From NCBI GenBank assembly GCA_965653565.1, contig CBFHAI010000043.1, forward strand, positions 1-37,143: DNA of 37,143 bases, in the 5' to 3' direction. Numbering within the stretch: the first letter of the stretch is position 1; every line of letters begins with the position of its first letter. Below the pieces are notes generated by a model, which was given only the letters and a program-made list of their open reading frames with translations, searched no databases and was not told the origin of the DNA. The translations under genes and the position numbers were made by a program. The DNA is from JALCLA01 sp965653565. GTDB lineage: Bacteria; Pseudomonadota; Gammaproteobacteria; Xanthomonadales; Xanthomonadaceae. Shown here piece after piece: positions 30,194 to 37,143 of this stretch.

Positions 30194-31624
30194 ATGAAGA
30201 GCAGCCGCACGCTGCCGCTGATCATCGCGTGCGCGCTGTTCATCGAGAACATGGATTCGAGCGCGATCGCCACCTCGCTGCCGGCGATCGCGCTGGATCT
30301 GGGCACCGAACCGATTGCGCTCAAACTCGCACTCACCACGTATCTTCTGGCGCTCGCCGTGTTCATTCCGGTCAGCGGCTGGATCGCGGATCGCTTCGGT
30401 GCGCGCAACACTTTCATCGTCGCCATCGGCGTATTCCTGCTCGGATCGCTGGCCTGCGCGGCCAGCGTTTCGCTCGAGACACTGGTGGCTGCGCGCTTCC
30501 TGCAAGGCATGGGCGGCGCATTGATGGTGCCGGTCGGGCGTCTCGTGCTGTTGCGCACGATCCCGAAGAACGAACTGGTGCAGGCGCTGAGCTGGCTCAC
30601 GATCCCCGCACTCGTCGCGCCGATGATCGGCCCGCCGCTCGGCGGCATGATCTCGACCTGGTTCGATTGGCGCTGGATTTTTCTGATCAACCTGCCGATG
30701 GGCGTGCTCGGCATGGTGCTCGGCTGGAAATTCGTTCCCAATCTGCGTGAAGAAGCCGGCCCGCTGGATTGGCGCGGATTCGCGCTTTCCGGCCTCGGCC
30801 TCGCGCTGGCGATGTTTGGATTTTCGACGCTCGGCCGGCACCAGGTTTCGATGCTCGCTGCGGCGGCAACGCTTGTTGTCGGCGTGTCCTTGCTCGGCGC
30901 GTATGTCGGGCATGCGCTGCGGCATCCGAAACCGTTGATCGATCTGCGCCTTTTCAGATTGCCGAGTTTTCGCGCCGGCGTCGTCGGCGGCTCGATCTTC
31001 CGCATCGGCATCGGCGCGACGCCGTTTCTGTTGCCGCTGATGTTGCAGCTCGGTTTCGGCATGACGCCGCTGCAATCGGGCCTGCTCACGTTCGCGTCCG
31101 CGGCCGGTGCGATGTTCATGAAAACGATCGCGGCGCGCATCCTCAAACGCTTCGGCTTCCGTCGCGTGCTGCTGGTGAATTCGCTGATTTCCTCGGTGCT
31201 TCTGGCCGGCTACGGCCTGTTCCGCGCCGATACGCCGGGCCTGGTCATCATCGGCGTTTTGCTGATCGCCGGCTGTTTTCGTTCGCTGCAATTCACCAGT
31301 CTCAACGCGATCAGTTACGACGAAGTCGAACCGGCGCGCATGGGTCAGGCCAGCAGCCTGTCGGGCATGATGCAGCAGCTCTCGCTGAGCATCGGCGTGG
31401 CCATCGGCGGCTACGCGCTGCAATTCGCCGCGGTGGCGACCGGCCGCGCCGACACCGCCGCCGAGAATTTCAGTTTCGCCTTCGTGATCGTGGCTGCGCT
31501 GTCCGCGCTGTCGGCCGTGATGATGTGGAAACTGCCGAAGGAGGCCGGCGCCGAAATGGCCGGCCGCGCGCAAACGGGCAAGGAAATCTCCGAGCCGAAG
31601 GCCGCACAGCGGCCCGCGACCTGA
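30194..31624 (+). CDS. DHA2-type MFS exporter (MdtD-like)
   Basis: 476 residues, about 12-14 transmembrane segments. The N-terminus (CALFIENMDSSAIATSLPAI) and motif A (GWIADRFGARN) are typical of DHA2 drug exporters. The whole sequence resembles E. coli MdtD: ARFLQGMGGALMVPVGRL, FDWRWIFLINLPMG and RMGQASSLSGMMQQLSLSIG line up with it as I recall. It should use the proton gradient to export small molecules; the substrate is unknown. It is 12 bases after prlC and ends 3 bases before the stop of the convergent NTF2-like gene. Confidence 0.88.
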   Translation: MKSSRTLPLIIACALFIENMDSSAIATSLPAIALDLGTEPIALKLALTTYLLALAVFIPVSGWIADRFGARNTFIVAIGVFLLGSLACAASVSLETLVAARFLQGMGGALMVPVGRLVLLRTIPKNELVQALSWLTIPALVAPMIGPPLGGMISTWFDWRWIFLINLPMGVLGMVLGWKFVPNLREEAGPLDWRGFALSGLGLALAMFGFSTLGRHQVSMLAAAATLVVGVSLLGAYVGHALRHPKPLIDLRLFRLPSFRAGVVGGSIFRIGIGATPFLLPLMLQLGFGMTPLQSGLLTFASAAGAMFMKTIAARILKRFGFRRVLLVNSLISSVLLAGYGLFRADTPGLVIIGVLLIAGCFRSLQFTSLNAISYDEVEPARMGQASSLSGMMQQLSLSIGVAIGGYALQFAAVATGRADTAAENFSFAFVIVAALSALSAVMMWKLPKEAGAEMAGRAQTGKEISEPKAAQRPAT

Positions 31625-31627
31625 GTG

Positions 31628-32170
31628 CTATTTCGATGCGGGCTTTGCCGGTTTGAAACTGGTGAAGTCGTCCGGTGCGCGCGCGGCATCGAAAGTGGCC
31701 TGATCGACCGCCGGATCGCGCCAACGGTGCTCGGTCAGCACTCGCCAGCGGCCGTTCTCGTTGCGCGACACCGCCTGGAAACGCGTGAGACCGACGTTCG
31801 TCTTGCCCGCTGCATCGGTGCTGGCGATGCGCAGGATGCCGCGCTCGAACGCATATTCGCCATCGCTGTAACGATCGTCGAAACGCACTTGTGCATCGAG
31901 TTTCACGCCCGCTTCGCGCAAGCCCTTCATCACGGCGACGGAATCTTCGACGTAGTAATCATGGTCGAGGAATTGCCGCCCGACCCCATCGGCCATCACG
32001 AAATGCTTCGAGCGCGTTTCCAGATACGCATCGTCGTCGTAGTTGTTCACGCCGGCGATGAATGCGCTCCATACATCGCGGTTGATCTGTTCGAACGTAG
32101 AAGCCGGTTCGTCGGCCGTGCAAACGTTCGTGGCGAAGAGCGCGATCAGGAAGAACAAGCGAATAGGCAT
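31628..32170 (-). CDS. Exported NTF2/SnoaL-like protein
   Basis: 180 residues with a signal peptide (PIRLFFLIALFATNVCTA). The mature part has the cone-shaped NTF2-like pattern: an N-terminal helix (FEQINRDVWSAFIAGVNNYD), aromatic-rich turns (FLDHDYYVEDSVAVM) and a closing beta strand RFQAVSRNENGRWRVLTEHRW, characteristic of DUF4440/SnoaL-type domains. Catalytic residues are not evident. Gene spacing (110 bases) and orientation allow co-transcription with the upstream threonine aldolase, but no functional link is apparent. Confidence 0.72.
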   Translation of the reverse strand: MPIRLFFLIALFATNVCTADEPASTFEQINRDVWSAFIAGVNNYDDDAYLETRSKHFVMADGVGRQFLDHDYYVEDSVAVMKGLREAGVKLDAQVRFDDRYSDGEYAFERGILRIASTDAAGKTNVGLTRFQAVSRNENGRWRVLTEHRWRDPAVDQATFDAARAPDDFTSFKPAKPASK

Positions 32171-32280
32171 AGAATCAAAATCCGTGCGTGGTTGGCCCGC
32201 GGCTGTTCGCGGAGTGTCGATGCACTACGACACGCTGCGAACGCGCGGGTTCCGTCGCCCACTGTTCCGCGATTGAGGAT

Positions 32281-33291
32281 TCAGCGGAAGAACGCGCGGA
32301 ACACTTCCACCGTGCGCGCGATCGCCGCGTCGTCGACATCGAGGTGCGTGACCAGGCGGATGCTCGGCAGATAGCCGATCGACAGGCGCAGGCCGGCGGC
32401 ATCGACATGCTGTTTGAAAGCCGCCAGCCGTTCGACGGGCACTTCGATGAAAACCATGTTGGTGTGCTGGGCAATGACGCTCAGCCCCGGCAGGTCGCGC
32501 AGCTGCGACGCCAGGGTTGCTGCGCGTGCGTGGTCGTCGGCCAGCCGCTCGATGTGATGATCGAGCGCATGCAGGCCGGCGGCGGCGAGCATGCCGGCCT
32601 GGCGCCAGCCGCCGCCGGTGACCTTGCGCCAGCGCCGTGCACGCTCGATGAGGTCGCGCTTGCCGACCAGCACCGAACCCACCGGTGCGCCGAGGCCTTT
32701 CGACAGGCAGATCGAAACGCTGTCGAAATGCGCGGCGATGCTTCGCGCCGGCACGCCGCAGGCCACCGCGGCGTTGTACAGACGCGCGCCATCCAGATGC
32801 AGGCCGAGGCCCGATTCGTTGCAGAAGCTGCGCGCCCGCGCCAGATAATCGAGCGGCAACGGACGGCCGTGCCAGGTGTTTTCCAGGCATAACAGTTTCG
32901 AACGCGCGAAGTGCGGATCGATCGGTTTGATCGCGCGTTTCACCGCATCGAGCGGCAACGTGCCGTCGGGCGCGTGCGGAATCGGCTGCGGCTGGATCGA
33001 GCCGAGCACCGCGGCACCGCCGCCTTCGTATTTGTAGGTATGCGCTTCCATGCCGACGAGGTATTCGTCGCCGCGTTCGCAGTGGCTCATCAGTGCGAGC
33101 AGATTGCTTTGCGTGCCGGACGGCACGAACAGGCCGGCTTGGAAACCCAGGTCGGCGGCGAGGCGATCTTGCAGCGCGTTGACGGTGGGGTCTTCGCCGT
33201 AGACGTCGTCGCCGACCTCGGCAGCCAGCATCGCGGCGCGCATCGCGGCAGTGGGGCGGGTGACGGTGTCGCTGCGCAGGTCGATGGTCAT
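32281..33291 (-). CDS. ltaE: Low-specificity L-threonine aldolase
   Basis: 336 residues, a fold-type I PLP enzyme that splits threonine (and allo-threonine) into glycine and acetaldehyde. The N-terminus TIDLRSDTVTRPTAAMRAAM, the dinucleotide loop GEDPTVNALQ, SGTQSNLLALMSH, MEAHTYKYEGGG and the Schiff-base lysine in SICLSKGLGAPVGSVL are all typical of this family. The size is standard. The upstream intergenic region (372 bases) holds the copy B repeat and then the divergent glycosyltransferase gene. Confidence 0.94.
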   Translation of the reverse strand: MTIDLRSDTVTRPTAAMRAAMLAAEVGDDVYGEDPTVNALQDRLAADLGFQAGLFVPSGTQSNLLALMSHCERGDEYLVGMEAHTYKYEGGGAAVLGSIQPQPIPHAPDGTLPLDAVKRAIKPIDPHFARSKLLCLENTWHGRPLPLDYLARARSFCNESGLGLHLDGARLYNAAVACGVPARSIAAHFDSVSICLSKGLGAPVGSVLVGKRDLIERARRWRKVTGGGWRQAGMLAAAGLHALDHHIERLADDHARAATLASQLRDLPGLSVIAQHTNMVFIEVPVERLAAFKQHVDAAGLRLSIGYLPSIRLVTHLDVDDAAIARTVEVFRAFFR

Positions 33292-33417
33292 TGGCGGCGC
33301 GGGAGTGGGCGGGGGTGTGATGATACTTCTGCGTGGCCATTGCCATGCGAGCGCTTGAAGTCACCGGCTTGCCGCCGAGGCGGCAGTGGATGTTCGGCGG
33401 ATGGGGGGTCAAGAAAA

Positions 33418-33521
33418 AAGCGGGACGCGAAGGACGCGAAGATAAGAGAAAGGACGCGAAGGTCAGATTGATAAACACTTTGCGTGCTTTCTTTTTCCTT
33501 TGCGTCCTTTGCGTCCCGCTT
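33418..33521. repeat. GGACGC-rich interspersed inverted repeat, copy B
   Basis: The left arm (33418-33441) and right arm (33498-33521) are 24 bases each and are inverse complements except for two G-to-A differences that still allow G-U pairs. The arms are made of GGACGC(G/A)AAG units, and a further GGACGCGAAGG and CTTTGCGTGC lie in the loop. It occupies most of the gene-free stretch 33292-33663. Copy A is at 7663-7776. The element looks mobile or MITE-like; I see no coding capacity. Confidence 0.75.
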
Positions 33522-33663
33522 AAGCAGCCTGCCTCGAGCCTGCCGGAGCGCGGAAACTTCCGGTTAGGCGGAGTGTTCCGGCGAAGAGGCGACGCCGGCC
33601 AATGACGGAACGGCGCGGGATCATGCGAGAATTCGCGCCATTCGCCGCTCCCGCCGTTCGACC

Positions 33664-34500
33664 ATGCCCAAGACCACCGTGATGTTCGCCACCTACAACG
33701 AGCCGCAGTGGCTCGAATGGGTGTTGTGGGGTTACGCCACGCAGACCGAGAAGGATTTCGAAGTGCTGGTCGTCGACGACGGCTCGCGCGACGACACGCG
33801 CGCCGTGATCGATCGGGTGCGGCCGCAGTTGCCGTACCGCTTGCGGCATTTCTGGCAGCCCGACGAGGGCTATCAGAAATGCAAAGGCATGAATCGCGGC
33901 ATCCTGCTGGCGCAGAGCGATTACCTGATCTTCACCGACGGCGATTGCATTCCGCATCCGGAATTCGTTGCGCGTCATCTGGCGCTGCGCGAGCGTGGCC
34001 GTTATCTCACCGGCGGCTATTCGAAACTGCCGCTCGAGCTTTCGCATCGCATCACGAAAGAGGACATTCTTGCCGGTCGCGCAACCGACTATGCGTGGCT
34101 GGCCGCGAACGGGCTCGAACGCCACACGCTGAAGCTCAAAGTGAAGAACGAAACGCTGCGTTCCTTGCTCAACACGTTGACGCCGGTCAAGCCGCGACTG
34201 CACGGCCACAATGCCTCGGTGTGGAAGGACGATGCGATTCTCGTCAACGGCTGGGACGAACGCATGCAGTACGGCGGGCAGGATCTGGAGCTGGGCGAAC
34301 GCCTGACCAATGCCGGCATCCGCGGCAAGACGATCCGCTATTCGGCGATCTGCGTGCATCTGGAACACAAGCGCGGCTACATGAAACCCGAGATGCGCCA
34401 GAAGAACGACCTGATCCGCGCCGAAACGCGCAGCAAGCGCATCACGCGCACGCCGTTCGGCATCGACTCGCACCTGCAAGAATCCAATCGCGCCGACTGA
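33664..34500 (+). CDS. Family 2 glycosyltransferase
   Basis: 278 residues, GT-A fold. VMFATYNEPQWLEWVLWGY opens the nucleotide-binding half, VVDDGSRDDT is the GT2 signature, and FTDGDCIPHP carries the metal-binding DxD. A second conserved segment GWDERMQYGGQDLELGERL gives the acceptor/catalytic base region typical of chondroitin-polymerase-like and LPS-core GT2 enzymes. No transmembrane segment is seen, so it probably acts at the inner face of the membrane on LPS core or capsule precursors. The stop is 13 bases before xthA, making an operon. The donor and acceptor are not predictable. Confidence 0.85.
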   Translation: MPKTTVMFATYNEPQWLEWVLWGYATQTEKDFEVLVVDDGSRDDTRAVIDRVRPQLPYRLRHFWQPDEGYQKCKGMNRGILLAQSDYLIFTDGDCIPHPEFVARHLALRERGRYLTGGYSKLPLELSHRITKEDILAGRATDYAWLAANGLERHTLKLKVKNETLRSLLNTLTPVKPRLHGHNASVWKDDAILVNGWDERMQYGGQDLELGERLTNAGIRGKTIRYSAICVHLEHKRGYMKPEMRQKNDLIRAETRSKRITRTPFGIDSHLQESNRAD

Positions 34501-34513
34501 CCGGAATCCCCGC

Positions 34514-35281
34514 ATGCGTATCGCCAGCTGGAACGTCAATTCTCTCAACGTGCGCATGTCGCATCTGGAAGAGTGGCTGAAACTGCGCCAGCCGGACATC
34601 GTGGCGTTGCAGGAAACCAAACTCGAGGACACCAAGTTCCCGCGCGAGGCGCTCGCCGCGCTCGGTTACCACAGCGTGTTCTGCGGACAGAAAACCTACA
34701 ACGGTGTGGCGCTGCTGTCGCGCGCGCCGATCGAAGATCTGTGTTCGGGCATTCGCGGTTTCGAAGACGAACAAAAGCGCGTGGTGGCCGCCACCATCGG
34801 CGATCTGCGCATCGTCGATCTGTATGTGGTGAACGGTCAGGCGGTCGGCACCGAGAAATACGCCTACAAAATGCGCTGGCTGGCGGCGGTGCGCAATTGG
34901 CTGGCCGAAGAACGCGAACGGCATCCAAACCTGATCGTACTCGGCGATTTCAATATCGCGCCGGACGATCGCGACGTGCACGATCCGTCCATCTGGAATG
35001 CCGACAGCATCCACAGCTCCACCGCCGAGCGCGCCGCCTATCGCGAGCTGCTCGACCTCGGCCTGCACGACAGCTACCGGCTGCACAGCGCCGAGGGCGG
35101 GCAGTACAGCTGGTGGGACTATCGTGCCGCCGGTTTTCGCCGAAATCTCGGTTTGCGCATCGATCTGGTGCTGGTGAGCGAAGCCTTGCGTTCGCGCTGC
35201 CGGGCCAGTGTCATCGATCGCGAACCGCGCACCTGGGAGCGGCCGAGCGATCACGCACCGGTATGGGTCGAGATCGAGTGA
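34514..35281 (+). CDS. xthA: Exodeoxyribonuclease III
   Basis: 255 residues of the EEP family. The catalytic set is complete: Asn7 (SWNVNSLNVR), Glu34 (QETKLED), LGDFNIAPDDRDVHDP (Asp and Asn), and Asp246-His247 in PSDHAPVWVEIE. It cleaves at abasic sites and removes 3'-blocking groups and 3'-ended nucleotides in DNA repair. The length is close to E. coli ExoIII (268). It is distinct from the Crc-position gene at 7799, which has different signature residues (DVGWRIDYQF, FSDHAP). GGAA lies 9 bases before the ATG. It follows the glycosyltransferase after 13 bases. Confidence 0.94.
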   Translation: MRIASWNVNSLNVRMSHLEEWLKLRQPDIVALQETKLEDTKFPREALAALGYHSVFCGQKTYNGVALLSRAPIEDLCSGIRGFEDEQKRVVAATIGDLRIVDLYVVNGQAVGTEKYAYKMRWLAAVRNWLAEERERHPNLIVLGDFNIAPDDRDVHDPSIWNADSIHSSTAERAAYRELLDLGLHDSYRLHSAEGGQYSWWDYRAAGFRRNLGLRIDLVLVSEALRSRCRASVIDREPRTWERPSDHAPVWVEIE

Positions 35282-35344
35282 GTTGTAACGTCGCAGCGGT
35301 TCGCGCGACGCCGAACGGCCTCGCAATCGAAGTGCGCGTGGACT

Positions 35345-36625
35345 CTACTTGGCTTGCGTCGACTCCGGTGCCGGCGCGCCCGCGCAGGCAACTTCGCGCT
35401 TGATGCCCTTGAGCAGACCCTTGGCGTCGAGCGTGCCGGACAGCGTGATGTTGGCCCAATCGTCGAAATCCTGGATTTCGCTCAGCGCGCCGCCGCACAT
35501 CGCGTCGTGGCCGGGATTGACGTCGAAGGCGATGCCCGATTCGACGCTGCCGTTGTAATTCCAGTCGATCGCCGGATTGCCGCACACCCCCTTGGCCTCG
35601 TCGACGGCGGCTTCGTCGATGGTGACGCGATCGCCGCGCGAGAAACCTTCGGTCTGGCCGTCGCCGGTGGCGTTGCAGGTGGCGTCGAGGCCGGCGAACT
35701 GATAGCGGTAGTTCATCAGCGAGTTGTAGTTCGGCTTGCCGTTGCAACCTTCGAAACCGCCGTGATCCAGACCCAGATTGTGGCCGACCTCGTGGATGAT
35801 GGTGCGCGCGACATTGGTTTCGCTGATGGCGCAGTTGAGCGTGACGATGGCTTCATCGCCGACCACCTCGCCGAAGCCCGAACTCGACGAACCGCCGTCG
35901 TAGCGATGCGCGAGCATCACGTAACGGAAGTAGCCGAGGCGGCGAGCTTCGAAGTTTTCGCCGCGGATGGTCTGGTAGGTGGTGTCGAAGCCGCCGGGCA
36001 GCACGGCGTCGTGGCCTTCGATCAGGTTGCCGCCGACGAGCGCGCCGCCCTGGCCGACGTCCTGGATCACGTTGATGCCGGTGCTGCCATCGGGGTTCTG
36101 CACCGGCGCGGCGGCGAACGTGGCGGCGACGCGCGCGAGCATTTCGGCGGTCGGCTTGTGCGTGTGGGCCGCACATTCCCTGGCGTCGACGAACCAGTCG
36201 TACTCGATCAACAGATCGCGGCGCAGCGGGTTCACGCCCAGGGCGGGCAGATCCAGGCCATCGAGGGTGCCGAGCAGTTCTTCGCCGTCCTTCATGCCGT
36301 CGCTGTCGGTGTCGGCGCGCTGCGGGTCGGTGCCGGTGTCGGTGATGTCGACGAATTTGCCGGTATTGGTTTCGGCGCAATCGGGCAGCGTGTCGCCATC
36401 GGTATCGAGGTCGCAATTGGCGTGCGCGCTGTCGTCGCCTTCGAAGCCGGCGGCGAAAATGCGGTCGACCGTTTCGGCCTTCGCGAAGGTGTCGCCGGTC
36501 AGCGCCTGCAGCTTCGCCTGACGTTCGCGGAACGCCGCCATCGCCGACGTTGCGTCCGACGCTGCCGCCGGCAGCGCGATCGCAAACGCGAGCGTGATCA
36601 GTGTGCAACGAACCAGGCGCAACAT
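35345..36625 (-). CDS. Secreted metzincin-like zinc metalloprotease with calcium-binding repeats
   Basis: 426 residues with a strong GGAGG ribosome-binding site and a signal peptide (LVRCTLITLAFAIALPAAAS). Residues 60-110 contain FAAGFE followed by acidic DxDxDxxPD-type repeats (CDLDTDGDTLPD; DTDSDGMKDGEE), typical of thrombospondin type 3 calcium sites. The central domain carries the zinc motif HEVGHNLGLDHGG (HExxHxxGxxH) and a Met-turn candidate SLMNYRYQF, so it is a metzincin-type protease, probably secreted and calcium stabilised. The C-terminal 100 residues have no recognised domain. It converges on xthA. Pseudo-activity cannot be excluded, but all three His ligands are present. Confidence 0.85.
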   Translation of the reverse strand: MLRLVRCTLITLAFAIALPAAASDATSAMAAFRERQAKLQALTGDTFAKAETVDRIFAAGFEGDDSAHANCDLDTDGDTLPDCAETNTGKFVDITDTGTDPQRADTDSDGMKDGEELLGTLDGLDLPALGVNPLRRDLLIEYDWFVDARECAAHTHKPTAEMLARVAATFAAAPVQNPDGSTGINVIQDVGQGGALVGGNLIEGHDAVLPGGFDTTYQTIRGENFEARRLGYFRYVMLAHRYDGGSSSSGFGEVVGDEAIVTLNCAISETNVARTIIHEVGHNLGLDHGGFEGCNGKPNYNSLMNYRYQFAGLDATCNATGDGQTEGFSRGDRVTIDEAAVDEAKGVCGNPAIDWNYNGSVESGIAFDVNPGHDAMCGGALSEIQDFDDWANITLSGTLDAKGLLKGIKREVACAGAPAPESTQAK

Positions 36626-36830
36626 GGGTGAGAAACCTCCGCAGGAAGGCCCGCGTTCGCTGTGCGATCGACGGCCGGTCGGAGGGGTTGCAGCAAGCCC
36701 TGTGCCACGCCACGAGGCTGCTTGATTAATTGATGCGGATCAGCGGGTTGCGCAGCGCTTTCAAACAGGCGTCTGAGCCCGTGTTGCGACCCCGTTCAGA
36801 GCCCGATTGCAGATTGCAACGAGGTCGAAA

Positions 36831-36863
36831 TCACGCGCTCCGCGATGTGCACGGAGCGCGTGA
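36831..36863 (-). terminator. 12-pair hairpin, terminator-like on the minus strand
   Basis: TCACGCGCTCCG and CGGAGCGCGTGA pair perfectly around a 9-base loop. On the minus strand TTTC follows. It may terminate a gene reading leftwards from beyond the window. Confidence 0.4.
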
Positions 36864-36939
36864 ATCACGTCGCTGCCGGGTTGGTGGCGGTGACTGCGGG
36901 TTTTCCGAGCGGACGCATCCGGGGCGTCGCCCACATTTT

Positions 36940-36967
36940 CGTCATTCCCGCGGAGGCGGGAATCCGG
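36940..36967. repeat. ATTCCCGC palindromic repeat, copy 1
   Basis: ATTCCCGC and GCGGGAAT (36944-36951 and 36956-36963) flank GGAG. The flanks CGTC and CCGG match the widespread proteobacterial repeat CGTCATTCCCGC...GCGGGAATCC. It is inverted relative to copy 2. Confidence 0.75.
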
Positions 36968-37055
36968 CGACGTTGAGGCGTCACGTCATGTGGATCGAGC
37001 GTGCACGCGGCGTTCAAACGACGACGGCCGTTGCGCTAGCGTGCGAGGCTGCAGA

Positions 37056-37090
37056 GTCACTGGATTCCCGCCTTCGCGGGAATGACGGAA
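37056..37090. repeat. ATTCCCGC palindromic repeat, copy 2
   Basis: GTCACTGG ATTCCCGC CTTC GCGGGAAT GACGGAA, the inverse of copy 1, about 100 bases away. Together they form a paired-repeat (BIME-like) arrangement. A decayed third copy opens the window at 163-197. Confidence 0.78.
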
Positions 37091-37122
37091 GGGAGAGGAT
37101 GCCGTTTCGCGTTTCCCGTTTT

Positions 37123-37143
37123 CCCGCCTCCCGCCTCCCGCCT
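37123..37143. repeat. Heptanucleotide tandem repeat (CCCGCCT)
   Basis: Three perfect copies of CCCGCCT run into the window edge, so the array may continue. It is related to the CCCGACT array at 6168-6193. Confidence 0.7.

Larger units (their letters stand above)
36626..37143. other. Gene-free right end of the window with repeats and a hairpin
   Basis: I find no gene-like reading frame in this 518-base stretch. It holds a 12-pair hairpin (36831-36863), two inverted copies of the ATTCCCGC palindrome (36940-36967 and 37056-37090) and a heptamer array at the very end. The promoter of the metalloprotease should lie near 36640-36720. I could not pick it out with confidence. Confidence 0.6.

Noticed and set aside
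1..37143. CRISPR arrays, insertion sequences or prophage genes
   Set aside because: No regularly spaced direct repeats, transposase, integrase or phage structural gene was seen on either strand.

Overview
The window is high-GC, densely packed chromosomal DNA from a gammaproteobacterium. The order radC / coaBC-dut-algC / pyrE / crc-like matches a Pseudomonas chromosomal neighbourhood as I remember it. The REP-like repeats and the many secreted proteins fit best with the Xanthomonadales (Lysobacterales), perhaps Rhodanobacteraceae. That placement is inference; no rRNA or other marker is present. I see no insertion sequence, prophage, CRISPR array or conventional tRNA.

Layout. 1-2.0 kb: an HD/PDE-like hydrolase downstream of radC (minus strand). 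2.1-6.1 kb: coaBC-dut-algC (plus). 6.2-8.6 kb: pyrE and a DUF4124 protein (minus), and a Crc/ExoIII-family nuclease (plus). 8.5-13.0 kb: an envelope and muropeptide-recycling group (ampG permease, a small ribbon-helix-helix protein, anmK, an M23 endopeptidase). 13.2-19.4 kb: a complete RNA-repair locus. 19.5-26.1 kb: secreted proteins, a gamma-carbonic anhydrase-like protein, an aldehyde dehydrogenase and a 14-repeat RCC1-like protein. 26.2-35.3 kb: a cyclic-nucleotide-binding patatin, oligopeptidase A, an MdtD-like exporter, an NTF2-like secreted protein, threonine aldolase, a GT2 glycosyltransferase and exonuclease III. 35.3-36.6 kb: a secreted metzincin-like protease, followed by about 0.5 kb of non-coding repeats.

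The most interesting part is the RNA-repair locus. On the minus strand the order is rsr (Ro60 orthologue), three tandem non-coding Y-RNA-like units, rtcB (RNA ligase) and rtcA (RNA 3'-phosphate cyclase). The sigma-54 activator rtcR, with a CARF-type sensor region, is divergent. A near-consensus -24/-12 promoter lies 5' of rsr. The three RNA units share one Ro-stem signature (CGAATGCCG on the 5' side, ACT..CGTCG on the 3' side). They differ in how much of a tRNA they copy: a T-arm only; a T-arm plus a long acceptor-like hairpin; or a full T-arm, acceptor stem and D-arm in circularly permuted order. In the known Salmonella system tRNA fragments activate RtcR, RtcB/RtcA repair RNA ends, and Rsr binds Y RNAs. 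The architecture here predicts the same circuit with an expanded, graded set of tRNA mimics.

Secondary signals are a recurring F-x-x-G-F-E segment in three secreted proteins (C-terminal in two), a REP-type palindrome inside the patatin coding sequence, a Crc-position nuclease that keeps the catalytic residues, and several families of short dispersed repeats.
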